Shown: positions 1 to 9,265 of the stretch, piece after piece
How the letters are laid out: each line of letters begins with the position of its first letter
Numbering within the stretch: the stretch's first letter is position 1
Assembly (NCBI GenBank): GCA_029243545.1
Contig: JAQWRV010000037.1
Coordinates: 1 to 52,889, forward strand
Source: Rhodospirillaceae bacterium
Lineage (GTDB): Bacteria; Pseudomonadota; Alphaproteobacteria; Rhodospirillales; Rhodospirillaceae
DNA: 52,889 nt
Direction: 5' to 3'
Translations under genes and position numbers: made by a program
Notes under the pieces: model-generated
Seen by the model: only the letters and a program-made list of their open reading frames with translations
Databases searched by the model: none
What the model was told of the DNA's origin: nothing

Positions 1-1665
1 GCGCGGTGGCAAAGGCTCAGACATCCACGCGCCCAATGCCTCGCAGACCTGGTCCAGAACTCCAACCCACCAAGAACCTTCCCGGTCTAGTACCGAATGC
101 TGACGAAAAACCCGGACTGACGGGTACCAGGGGCTGTCCGCACGGTCTAAAAACCAGTACCATATAATTGACGTTGTATTGGGCAATAGGAGCCAAGTCG
201 GAACTCCTATAGCGCCGGCCATATGCACATTCGAGTTTGATATCGATATGACGAGATCCATCGCAGCAATCTGTGCCATCGCCTGTTCAAGACCTGCCAT
301 AGGATCGATTTCAGGGTCGTCGTAAATAACCCCCGTGTACGTGCTTTTATACTCGGCTACATCGGCATCGTATTCACCATACTGAAGGTTAACCACAAAC
401 AAATCTGGTGATTCAATGATGACGTGCCAGTCAAGCAGTTCTGAGGATTTGACCGCCTGAAATACTTCGCTTGTGCTCATCCACGATATCCCGACAATTC
501 TACGGCCCTGAGCCATTTCTTCGTATTTTGCACGCAGGTGATCGCGTAGTTTTGGGTCTGGTTGAATAAACGACTCTCGAACAGGAAAATCATCGAAGGA
601 ATTTCGATACCTGCTCAACAAATTTAGGGCTGGTGTCTGATAGTCGAACGGCTTTTCTGAGCTTGTTACGGCATTCTCATGTTCTTCAAAGGGTATAAAC
701 GAAACGTCAGGAAAAGATCGTTTAAAGATTGGCAGAAGGCGTTCCCAGCACTCTACGATGCACTCATCTGCCTCGAGCAGGAACTCGGATAAGACACTTA
801 TGGCAAGCAGTTGTTCGCCGATGCCCTGTTCGGTCCATATTAAGATTCGTTTACCCTTTAGATCCGATCCATCCCAAAATGGCGGCGGCTCCAAACGGCG
901 TATATTGTACTCTTTCTCAAATTTATCGAACCGGACATCGAAGTCTTCCCAACCCTCGGTGAAGTGTCCAACGAGGAGCTGATTGGCACTCAAGAAATAA
1001 CGATTTGACAGATCGCTGGGATCAATTGAGAGTGCTTTCTTGTAAAGTAGAATGCCCGCTTCGATCATCCTCATTTCGAGCAATATGGTCCCCATATTGT
1101 GGTACGCTTCGTTCTGATCAGGATCAATGCGAGCCGCCCGGTCAAATGAATATAGAGACTCCAAGCGTTGTCCCTTTGCCTTCTGTGCAGCACCAAGGTT
1201 TACCCATGCTTCGGCGTCTGTAGAATCCAATTCAATCGCGCGTGAGTTGACTTCTATGGCTTCAGAGAATTGCTTGTTCGAAATAAGAGATCGGCCTTTG
1301 TTAAAAAGGGCGTCCGCATTCATTGGCTCAAGCTTTAGGGCGGCATCAAAAGCTGCAATGGCGTCGTCATAGCGCTCCAAATTTCGAAGCGCCGTGCCGA
1401 AATTGATATACATCGTTGCCGTCGCTGGACCGATTTTTATGGCTTGACCAATGTAGTCTTCGGCTTTTTCGTAATGCTCAACCTGAAGGGCCATTGTGCC
1501 GAGCCGATGAATGACATCAGCGTTGAGAGGATTGTTTGATAAAATGAGGCGGTATAAATCCTTCGCGTCCTTAAAATTACCGTTCTTGTGGTGTTGAACG
1601 GCGACCTGAAGTACCTGATTCTCACTCAATCGGTGGGGGAGCTGAGGTTTTCGAGACATTGACAT
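1..1665 (-). CDS. TPR-glycosyltransferase (GT9-like C-terminal domain), 3' end cut by window edge
   Basis: The reading frame starts at ATG 1665 (a second in-frame ATG is at 1659) and stays open for 555 codons to the window edge. Residues ~20-220 are tetratricopeptide repeats (e.g. YDDAIAAFDAALKLEP). Residues ~265-555 form a GT-B-like domain of the heptosyltransferase type found in TPR-glycosyltransferases, with WTEQGIGEQ near its start and the SISNSNVHMAGAIGVP block followed by IWYWFLDRADSPWYPS near its end. The TPR part probably binds a protein acceptor and the C-terminal part transfers a sugar. It is the last visible member of the minus-strand run and has no convincing Shine-Dalgarno. The family call is firm; donor and acceptor are unknown. 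Confidence 0.85.
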   Translation of the reverse strand, partial: MSMSRKPQLPHRLSENQVLQVAVQHHKNGNFKDAKDLYRLILSNNPLNADVIHRLGTMALQVEHYEKAEDYIGQAIKIGPATATMYINFGTALRNLERYDDAIAAFDAALKLEPMNADALFNKGRSLISNKQFSEAIEVNSRAIELDSTDAEAWVNLGAAQKAKGQRLESLYSFDRAARIDPDQNEAYHNMGTILLEMRMIEAGILLYKKALSIDPSDLSNRYFLSANQLLVGHFTEGWEDFDVRFDKFEKEYNIRRLEPPPFWDGSDLKGKRILIWTEQGIGEQLLAISVLSEFLLEADECIVECWERLLPIFKRSFPDVSFIPFEEHENAVTSSEKPFDYQTPALNLLSRYRNSFDDFPVRESFIQPDPKLRDHLRAKYEEMAQGRRIVGISWMSTSEVFQAVKSSELLDWHVIIESPDLFVVNLQYGEYDADVAEYKSTYTGVIYDDPEIDPMAGLEQAMAQIAAMDLVISISNSNVHMAGAIGVPTWLLLPNTTSIIWYWFLDRADSPWYPSVRVFRQHSVLDREGSWWVGVLDQVCEALGAWMSEPLPPR

Positions 1666-1745
1666 CAAATTTTAGAATTGAATGGTGCAATCAGTCATAA
1701 GAACAGAGAATGCCTGCAGAGTATTCATCACCGATGCATTTGTTG

Positions 1746-2438
1746 TCATTGGGGAAGGTGTTCACTGTCCGCGTGATTCACTTTGTCACGCTCAGTGAAC
1801 CACAGATCTGCATAACCACAGTTCTTGTATGCATCGAAATAAGGGCCACCTTCCGTATAGTGCAGAAATGAAACCTCATCCTGAGGTAATTCCGGGTCGT
1901 AGTCGACGAGGTGGTTCCATCGCGCAGGTAAATCACCAATGAGCGAGTCATCCTTTAACCACTTGAATTGATGCAACTCTAGGCCTGTTGCTGTGTTCAC
2001 GTAGTCGGTCGTAAGCGCCTTACACCTCGCATTATTGAACAGCATGACGCTCGACCAATTTTTCTTTTGATACCTGCTTTGAGATTGATCGAGAAACTTC
2101 TTGGATTCGGAAGGCTTGTGGTCATGCTTTACAACCTGAACAGCAAAGTTTTCATCTCTTTCTGCCCAAACACTTGCAACATCATCCAGCATTAGCATGT
2201 CGCTATCACAGAAAAGCGCCCAGCCTTGATAGTCACACAAGAGCGGGACTAAGAAACGCGAGAATGAAAAATCCGTTGATTGCAGGGGATGCGACTCTCG
2301 CCAAAAAACCTTTTTGAGTTGAGACAGCATGAGTGGAGCAATTTCAACCGGCTCCGAAGCGCGACTTAGGATGCTATGAGAAAGCACATGATAGGCCACC
2401 GCCTCTCGACTGTCGTATCCAACAAAAATGCGAATCAT
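1746..2438 (-). CDS. Small GT-A-type glycosyltransferase with DxD motif
   Basis: This 230-residue protein begins MIRIFVGYDSREAVAYHVL, typical of a family of bacterial nucleotide-sugar transferases. A DSDML motif (DxD, metal and nucleotide-sugar binding) follows FSRFLVPLLCDYQGWALFC at about residues 75-80. The frame extends upstream to 2537, but the extra 33 residues are low-quality and Cys/Arg-rich, so the start is placed at 2438. It lies between two TPR-glycosyltransferases on the same strand, suggesting work on the same glycan or acceptor. There is no signal peptide or membrane segment, so it is probably cytoplasmic. The donor sugar is not identifiable. Confidence 0.75.
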   Translation of the reverse strand: MIRIFVGYDSREAVAYHVLSHSILSRASEPVEIAPLMLSQLKKVFWRESHPLQSTDFSFSRFLVPLLCDYQGWALFCDSDMLMLDDVASVWAERDENFAVQVVKHDHKPSESKKFLDQSQSRYQKKNWSSVMLFNNARCKALTTDYVNTATGLELHQFKWLKDDSLIGDLPARWNHLVDYDPELPQDEVSFLHYTEGGPYFDAYKNCGYADLWFTERDKVNHADSEHLPQ

Positions 2439-2553
2439 GAAGTGACATCCCGAGTGTCTTGCAGTAATGAGCGAGCGATCAGCCCTTGAAGTTCTACGCA
2501 GGTTAAGTTTTAAACAGCATGCTGCATTGGATGGCAAGAGGGGACGATAGTGC

Positions 2554-4155
2554 CTAGCCTGTCTTAAGCCATGAGCGTGCCTTAGAGATGGCGGATGGCC
2601 AATCTCCGGGTGAGTTTTGCCGGCAAATTCTCATCGAGGGATACCATGGGCTTTGATCATGATCTCGATGCCAGTACCAAAAGCTGCCGTATCCTTCCGG
2701 AATAACAATCGCGATTGGTTTTCCAAGAGCCCCCGCTAAATGGGCTGTGGAGTTGCTGATAGAAACAACCGCATCGAGCGCGCCAATTTGTGCCGCCGCG
2801 GACTCCAGATCATTCTGGGTATCAATGGTGGGATCCATATAGAATCCAGCTTCACTTAATTGACTGAGGATATCTATATCTTGCTGTTGCGGGGCATATT
2901 GTAGCCCAACGAAAAAGTTTTCAGGGTCTTCGAGAATAGCGCGCCAATACTCTAGAGGGGGCGTTTTAAGGCGACCGCCTCTTGAACCGCTCGACCAGGA
3001 TAGGCCAACTAATCTCCGGCCTTTTGCCTTTTCCTCATATCGCTTCCGGATCGCACTTACTCCAGCGTCATCAGCTTTTAGATAACCTGAATGCTGAGGA
3101 AATTGATCCCATGATCTCCTAAAGAGACGCGCCGCGGACCAAACCGGAAGGGTGTAGTCTGCTCGGTCTGTCTCTGAAGCCGGTGGGTCCTGACGGCCTA
3201 TGGGAGTGACAGTCGGAAAAGAGCGCGCCACAATTTCCAATAATCTATGGTCGCATTCGATAGAACAGTGAGGAGCTTTCTCGAGGACATCTTTCAGTAT
3301 GCTCAGTGAAAGAATTTCATCCCCCAGACCTTGTTCGAGCCAAATCAGCAGATGCTCACCATCTAACTGTTCACCCCGCCAGAATTTCTGAGTGAACGGC
3401 CTGACTGGGACACTTCTCTGATTGGGCGATAGCCGCCATTCGTAGGTATCAAAACCCTCAGCAACCCGACCTGATCGCAATTGAATGAGAGAGCCATTCT
3501 GGCGGCTCTCTACATCGTTGGGGTGGGCGGCCAGGTAGTTGTTGAGAACGGACATTGCCTGGTCAGGCTCGTTAAGGTCCGAATGTATTGAAGCCAGTAA
3601 ATTAGGGGCGCCACCGAATTCGGGATCTGTTTTGATAATGTTTTCTAGCAAACTACGCGCATCGTCTACCAATCCGATTTCTCTTAAGCATGCGGCCAAA
3701 TTGAAGCGTGCCTCAATCGACTCTGGTTTCAGTTTTATTGCGCGATCTAAGCTGTCACGAGCCGCATCAAAATCGCCAACAAGTTTTTGAGCTATACCAA
3801 GGTCTGTCCATGCAGCATGTGATCCTTGACCAGAGTCCACAGCGCTTTTCAAGAACGCAATGGCTTTGTCGGCCCGATTGCTGTTTAGCAGCAAACGACC
3901 AAGGTGATGTATGGCGTCGAACGCGTTGGGAGAAATTGCAATGGCGCTTCTAAAGGCTTTAACCGCATAGGAAAAGTTGCCCATTCCCTCCAAAGCCTTT
4001 CCCAGACCAGTCATGGCTACTACATCTGTCTGATTATCTCTCAGCAATGTCTCATATAGCTTTCTTGCCCCAACATAATTACGCCGGAAAAGCTGCTCGG
4101 CTGCCTTACTCGTTATGACCTTTATCTGATCAGGCGGCATTCTTTGCTCGTTCAT
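2554..4155 (-). CDS. TPR-glycosyltransferase
   Basis: A 533-residue protein with TPR repeats at residues ~12-225 and a GT-B/heptosyltransferase-like domain at ~262-533. Visible landmarks are WLEQGLGDEIL at the start of the catalytic domain and SISNSTAHLAGALGKP followed by FWYWHRDHDQSPWYPS near the C-terminus, both conserved across all paralogues in this window. Its ATG overlaps the stop of the upstream 1018-residue paralogue in an ATGA arrangement, so translation is probably coupled. By analogy with TPR-GT proteins such as Caulobacter FlmG (established family knowledge), a protein acceptor is likely, but this is inference. Confidence 0.88.
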   Translation of the reverse strand: MNEQRMPPDQIKVITSKAAEQLFRRNYVGARKLYETLLRDNQTDVVAMTGLGKALEGMGNFSYAVKAFRSAIAISPNAFDAIHHLGRLLLNSNRADKAIAFLKSAVDSGQGSHAAWTDLGIAQKLVGDFDAARDSLDRAIKLKPESIEARFNLAACLREIGLVDDARSLLENIIKTDPEFGGAPNLLASIHSDLNEPDQAMSVLNNYLAAHPNDVESRQNGSLIQLRSGRVAEGFDTYEWRLSPNQRSVPVRPFTQKFWRGEQLDGEHLLIWLEQGLGDEILSLSILKDVLEKAPHCSIECDHRLLEIVARSFPTVTPIGRQDPPASETDRADYTLPVWSAARLFRRSWDQFPQHSGYLKADDAGVSAIRKRYEEKAKGRRLVGLSWSSGSRGGRLKTPPLEYWRAILEDPENFFVGLQYAPQQQDIDILSQLSEAGFYMDPTIDTQNDLESAAAQIGALDAVVSISNSTAHLAGALGKPIAIVIPEGYGSFWYWHRDHDQSPWYPSMRICRQNSPGDWPSAISKARSWLKTG

Positions 4156-7100
4156 GAGTGCTGTCCAAGGGCGTCGATGATTTCTGCTATCGAGCTAGTG
4201 GCACGTGCCCACCCGTCTTGACTCACAGTTTCAAACAGTTGAACCGACTTATACCAAAGCGACTTATCTTGGTTCCGAAGCCAATACCAGTGACGGCCAG
4301 TTCCTTGCGGAACCAGTAGGGCCGTCGGAATGCCAAGAGCGCCCGCCAAATGCGCTGTCGAGTTACTGACAGTTACTACGTAATCCATAGCTGCAATTTG
4401 GGCCGCCGCTCTGTCTATTGATTCAAGTGCATCAATTGCCGGGTCATAAATCCACCTCTCTCGTCCCGTTCGGGATAGCGCCTTCAAATGGTCCGGATCG
4501 GGGCTATACTGAAGAGAGACAAAAGCTGCATTGGCGCTCTGAACGAATTTCGTAGCTAAGTTGATATCGAGGCTTTTGAGCCGACCCAAATATGGCGCCG
4601 TGCTCTGCCAAGATAACCCTACCAACGGCAAATTCTCCCTATTGTCTCTATATCGATCCCTGAGTTCTTTAGTGAGTTTAGGCTTAGGGATCAGTACGCA
4701 ACCAACTTTGGAGTCCGTGAAGGCGCGTATGGACGGCCTGAGAGCGCTGCCAAGATCACTTAACGACATTTGAAAATCTATTTTTGGGTTTACCGCTGCC
4801 AAAGACAATGGCTCTTTGCGTTCCTCAACATTTACTCCAAGGAAACTTCTTTTAAAAAGCTGAACCATACGCGATGAGCAAAGAAGCGTAACGGACTGGG
4901 CCAATTCGGTCAGCTCAGGTATGAGCGTTGATACCAGCAATTCTTCACCAACGCCTTGCTCCGTCCAGACCAGGACGTGGGCACCGGCCAACGACTCTCC
5001 CTGCCAATTCTTATGTGGGAAGCGCGCATAACTAATGTTTGCCGTCGATTGCCTCAAGCGGTTTTGATAAGCGGGCCAGCCTTCGAGAAAATCTCCACCA
5101 CTTAATAATGCAATCCCTCGTGTTGCCGCCGCGTCGACATCGGTGGGGTCTTCTGCAAGAAGGCTGTCTAGAATCAAGATAGATTCATTTGTTCGCCCAA
5201 TTTCAAGTAGATGGGCCGCTATACTTTTTCGGATAGCTCTTTCTTGAGGCGCGATTGATAGCGCACGTTCAAGATGAGCCAGGGCGTTTTCAGCGTTGCC
5301 CGACTGGTGATGCGCATTCCCAAGTTGCAGGAAGATGCCGGCGTTGTCTGGGTTGTCGAGCGCGGCGCGTTCAAGGTCGTCAATGGCGTCTGTAGCTTGG
5401 TCAACTTCTATGAGAGAACGCGCGCGTTCTTTTACCAAATCATAGCTGTTTTCGAGTCTATATTCGCGGCGCTTCTCGTCTATCAGGCGTATGGCCTCGT
5501 TAGGTCTTGCATCCAAGCGTCTGCTTTCGGCAGATAATCGAAGGCTAATAGACGACTGTGAACCGACAGCACGGGCAGCATCTGCCGCTAGGCCCATGGG
5601 TGCGTATTGTGACGCCTTTCGATAAGCGAGAGCTAACGACAAAAGATGTTCAGCAGTATTGACTGATGGATTCAGCTTTGCACTTTGTTGAATGAGATCA
5701 ACTGCGATGTTTGCGATGGGAACTGACCAATTCCCGAATTCAATCTGCCTGTAGAGTCGTGCCTCCGAGTACCAGGGGCTGTGTGCTTGATCCCAAAACC
5801 ACGTCCATCTGAGACCGTCTCCAAGTCTATTTGAAAGCATGCACCAAGTCGGAACGCCTTGCGCCGCTGCCGCATGGGCAGCAGTATTTGATGTGGAAAT
5901 AACCAAATCTAATGCTGCAATTTGAGCCAGATGACCGTCCAAGTCGATCAGCGGGTCGACTCCCGGTTCAGTCAAAATGTCTATTCCGGACGACGAACCA
6001 ATATTTGCAATTTCTTGTAGGGTGTCGCCGTATTGCAAACTGACGAACGCGACGCCCGGCGTAAACAAAATAGGTTTCCATAATTCAAGATGAGTGGATT
6101 TTTCCGCAGCAGAATTTACGCCCTGCGTGCGCCAGGCAATACCCACAATCAATTTGCCTCCGAATAGTCGTTTGTAACGCTCCCTATACTCCGCTACCCG
6201 CTTTGGGTCTGGGACAATATGGGGGCCTTGTTTTGGAAAAGACTCCCACGCTGGCCTAAGCCACAGGCCAAGATCGACCAGTGAAACCTGTACATCGGCT
6301 TCGTCCGGCGGACTTAAGGTTGTTTCCTCAGACAAAATCACCGCGTCCGGAAAAGATCGCCGCAATATTGGCCGCAATCGGTCTGACGTCACCACGATGC
6401 ATTTATTTGCTTTGGAAACGATGTCTGGCAACATTGTAGAAAACAGAAAAGTTTCGCCCGGGCCTTGTTCTGTTATGACAAGAATAGTCTTGTCAGTCAG
6501 GTCTTCCCCCTCCCATTGGGGAAGGTCATAGTGCCTTGGTCGGTTTGGATTTTTCGGGTGTCTCATACGCGCGGCATAGTCTCGCCAGCCATCCTCTAGC
6601 CGACCCAGCGCAAAGCATGCCTCTGACCGGTGAATTAGAAAATGTGCTGAGCCACGAATTGCGCTTAAGCCACGGTTCGCAGCTTCAATGCATTCCTCAA
6701 ACAGCCCCTGACTTTTGTATAGCCTGCAGATGGCGTCGTGGAATTCCTCGTTTTTCGGATCAAAAGTTAAGCCAGCTTCAAAAGCCGCAAGGGCCTCTTC
6801 AAACATACCCACATCTGAATAGACGCAGCCCAAGTTGTACCAGGCGTCGCTGTAGCCATCACGAAAGCGTGCTGCTTGAACGTATGCGTTAATCGCTTCT
6901 TGAGGCCTGGATTTAGATTGATAAATGCGCCCAATATTATAGAGGGCTTCGCTAAATCTCGGCCGCTTTTCTATAGCGCGCGTAATGAGCGCTATCGCGT
7001 CGTCGACGCTGTTCAATTGCGCTTGTACTATGCCGAGTAAGTGCAATGCGTCGGGGTTTTCAGGCTCTAATGCTAACGCGGCTTTGTATTTCTCGGTAGC

Positions 7101-7208
7101 CTTTTTAAGCTGCCCTTCGTTCTGCAGCTCTATTCCACTGGCAAGCGCCTCATTAATCGTGATGTTTGGGTCAGCCAATGATTCGCCTGCTGAATTAAGA
7201 TGGTTCAT
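4152..7208 (-). CDS. Double TPR-glycosyltransferase: two fused TPR-GT modules
   Basis: About 1018 residues from ATG 7208; an upstream in-frame TTG at 7232 would add eight residues. The protein is two complete TPR-GT units in tandem. Module 1 has TPRs at ~20-200 and a GT domain (TEQGPGETFLFS ... STSNTAAHAAAAQGVP ... WTWFWDQAHSPWYSE) at ~235-520. Module 2 has TPRs at ~590-740 and a GT domain (WTEQGVGEELLVS ... TVSNSTAHLAGALGIP ... HWYWLRNQDKSLWYKS) at ~765-1018. In module 1 the usual HLAGALG block reads HAAAAQG, so its chemistry or specificity may differ. The start overlaps the end of the upstream paralogue (stop at 7195) and the stop overlaps the next start, so the genes look translationally coupled. 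Confidence 0.85.
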   Translation of the reverse strand: MNHLNSAGESLADPNITINEALASGIELQNEGQLKKATEKYKAALALEPENPDALHLLGIVQAQLNSVDDAIALITRAIEKRPRFSEALYNIGRIYQSKSRPQEAINAYVQAARFRDGYSDAWYNLGCVYSDVGMFEEALAAFEAGLTFDPKNEEFHDAICRLYKSQGLFEECIEAANRGLSAIRGSAHFLIHRSEACFALGRLEDGWRDYAARMRHPKNPNRPRHYDLPQWEGEDLTDKTILVITEQGPGETFLFSTMLPDIVSKANKCIVVTSDRLRPILRRSFPDAVILSEETTLSPPDEADVQVSLVDLGLWLRPAWESFPKQGPHIVPDPKRVAEYRERYKRLFGGKLIVGIAWRTQGVNSAAEKSTHLELWKPILFTPGVAFVSLQYGDTLQEIANIGSSSGIDILTEPGVDPLIDLDGHLAQIAALDLVISTSNTAAHAAAAQGVPTWCMLSNRLGDGLRWTWFWDQAHSPWYSEARLYRQIEFGNWSVPIANIAVDLIQQSAKLNPSVNTAEHLLSLALAYRKASQYAPMGLAADAARAVGSQSSISLRLSAESRRLDARPNEAIRLIDEKRREYRLENSYDLVKERARSLIEVDQATDAIDDLERAALDNPDNAGIFLQLGNAHHQSGNAENALAHLERALSIAPQERAIRKSIAAHLLEIGRTNESILILDSLLAEDPTDVDAAATRGIALLSGGDFLEGWPAYQNRLRQSTANISYARFPHKNWQGESLAGAHVLVWTEQGVGEELLVSTLIPELTELAQSVTLLCSSRMVQLFKRSFLGVNVEERKEPLSLAAVNPKIDFQMSLSDLGSALRPSIRAFTDSKVGCVLIPKPKLTKELRDRYRDNRENLPLVGLSWQSTAPYLGRLKSLDINLATKFVQSANAAFVSLQYSPDPDHLKALSRTGRERWIYDPAIDALESIDRAAAQIAAMDYVVTVSNSTAHLAGALGIPTALLVPQGTGRHWYWLRNQDKSLWYKSVQLFETVSQDGWARATSSIAEIIDALGQHS

Positions 7209-9252
7209 TGCCAAGGCGAGGCGCGACGCCAATCAAGCGGTCACGCACATCGTTAAGAACCGCACCCCAACCTTCGTTATAGCTGTGCCGTAGCAGCGTC
7301 ATGTTGGTATACCACGGCGTTTCAGACCCCTCGGCGAACCAATACCACAATCTGCCGGGACCGGTTGGTGTCAGGTTCCAGACTTCTTTTCCAAGAGCGC
7401 CAGCGAGATGGGCAGTGGTATTGGAAGTCGTGATGATCAAATCCAGGGATGCAATTTGTGCCGCGACCGGGTCCAGGTCAAGAAGCGGGTTGACGTTTTC
7501 ATCTGATATGATGGTTGTCTTTTGTTGCTGTAGTAAATTCGCGACCTCGATATGTGGGTTGCCGTATTGAAGGTTAACGAAGGCAACGCTTTCGTTGCCC
7601 AGTATGCCACTCCAATCATCAAGGTCGGTTGATTTAAAGTGTGACGTGTGGGTCCCGCCGCTTCTCCAAGATATGCCAACCAGGGGTCGGCCACCCGACG
7701 CTTCAAGATATTTTTTTCTTAATTTTCTGGTTAAAGCCGGATCTGCCTTCAAAAGTGGCGCTGCAGGAATGTGTGAAGCGTCTCTATAGCGGGCGCAGCA
7801 AACATCAATAATCGCACTGTGAAAATCGAACGGCCCCTCTGTCAGCCGTGAGTCCGGTGGGGTTGTTTGCGCCACAAATTCAATATTCGGAAAAGATCGT
7901 TCGAACAGGGCTATTAAACGAGGTGAACATTCAAGCACGCCAAGTGCCATTTCAGTGACAATCTGAGGCGCATATCTAGAGAATAGAATTTGATCTCCAA
8001 TTCCTTGATCGGCCCACAGCAAGACACGCTTATCTTTAAGTGGTTGCTCGTCCCACGCCGGCCAGGCCCATTCGCGCGTGATTGCGCGATCACCTTCAAT
8101 AGCAAGTCTTAGCCGATAGTCTTTGGAAGCAGGATAAATATTGCCAGCGGTCATTTGGGCAATGGCACGGTTGAGGCGGATCCCTTCTGAATCAGGTTTG
8201 AGTTTGGCCGCTATGCCAAACGCGGCGAGCGATTCCTCCGCTCGATCCATATAGTTCAATACGTTGCCGAGGTTGTTGTGTGCCTCGGCGTAGCCTGGGT
8301 CACTTTCGATAGCCTTGTTGTAATGCAAATGAGCGCCATTGAGATCGCCGCGCATCTGGCGTATGTGGCCGATCATCGTCAACATTACTGCGGTGTTGGG
8401 TTCGACCTCGAGTGAACGTCTCGCATATTTCTCTGCCTCTTTCCACTGTCCTTGATCGTTGAGTTGTCCAGCCAGTTGGTTGAGTGCCGGTACGTAGTAA
8501 GGGTCGGCGTCAAGTGCGTCTCGCAAACAATCCGTTGAAAGTTCGACCTCGCCACTCTTTCGCTTTGCGTCTGCCATTAGCAAATGAAACACAGGAGCGT
8601 TCGGCCACGTCTGAATTGCTTTCGCGCATCGAGCCATTGCGTCATCTATTTGTTTGTTTTCGATAAGGCAGCGAACTAAGTTGGCGTGTGCCGATTCTAA
8701 TGCAGGTGCTTTAGCTATACATCGAAGCAGGGCTGAAACAGCCTCTTGCACCCTTCCGAGCTCGAGAAGGCAAAGTCCATAACCATTCAATGCTTCCCAC
8801 TTTGATCCATCAAGTTTAAGGGTTTCTTCAAATGCTTCTACCGCACGCTCATAACGATGGACCTCAACACAGGCTAAACCGAGATTGAACCATATTTTGG
8901 GGGCGTCCCCTTGTATATTTGCGGCGCGCTCAAATGAACCTATCGCGTCGTCATGCTGCTCTAAACGGGCATATACGCCACCGATCGCATTTAACGCGGG
9001 CACATGATTGGCATTGGCCTGCAAGCAGGTGCGTAAAGCTTTCAACGACTCATGTGGGCGGTCAGTAACCATGAAAATCGAGCCCAACAGATAATTTGGC
9101 TCAGCTTCAAGTGGATGGTCGGCCAATACCCGTCGATAGCCTGCTTCCGCGTCGCCTAGACGGCCAGATTTGTGAGCGGCAACCGCGTCAGCAAAGATGC
9201 GTGACGTTTGGGTTCGGGCCGCCTGGGATACGAGGTCAGATTGAGAGGGCAA
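7195..9252 (-). CDS. TPR-glycosyltransferase with long TPR array (TTG start)
   Basis: A 685-residue protein with about ten TPRs at residues ~15-370 (e.g. YERAVEAFEETLKLDGS, GYAEAHNNLGNVL) and a GT domain at ~405-680 with WADQGIGDQILFS and TTSNTTAHLAGALGKE followed by WYWFAEGSETPWYTN. The best start is TTG at 9252, seven bases after AGGG and 13 bases after the stop of the upstream secretion ATPase; no ATG exists in frame before residue ~59. Its TPR array is longer than in its neighbours, which may mean a different protein partner. Placement directly behind a GspE/PilB ATPase suggests the acceptor could be a pilin, pseudopilin or secreted protein (inference). Confidence 0.85.
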   Translation of the reverse strand: MPSQSDLVSQAARTQTSRIFADAVAAHKSGRLGDAEAGYRRVLADHPLEAEPNYLLGSIFMVTDRPHESLKALRTCLQANANHVPALNAIGGVYARLEQHDDAIGSFERAANIQGDAPKIWFNLGLACVEVHRYERAVEAFEETLKLDGSKWEALNGYGLCLLELGRVQEAVSALLRCIAKAPALESAHANLVRCLIENKQIDDAMARCAKAIQTWPNAPVFHLLMADAKRKSGEVELSTDCLRDALDADPYYVPALNQLAGQLNDQGQWKEAEKYARRSLEVEPNTAVMLTMIGHIRQMRGDLNGAHLHYNKAIESDPGYAEAHNNLGNVLNYMDRAEESLAAFGIAAKLKPDSEGIRLNRAIAQMTAGNIYPASKDYRLRLAIEGDRAITREWAWPAWDEQPLKDKRVLLWADQGIGDQILFSRYAPQIVTEMALGVLECSPRLIALFERSFPNIEFVAQTTPPDSRLTEGPFDFHSAIIDVCCARYRDASHIPAAPLLKADPALTRKLRKKYLEASGGRPLVGISWRSGGTHTSHFKSTDLDDWSGILGNESVAFVNLQYGNPHIEVANLLQQQKTTIISDENVNPLLDLDPVAAQIASLDLIITTSNTTAHLAGALGKEVWNLTPTGPGRLWYWFAEGSETPWYTNMTLLRHSYNEGWGAVLNDVRDRLIGVAPRLGNEPS

Positions 9253-9265
9253 AGCTTGACCCTAA

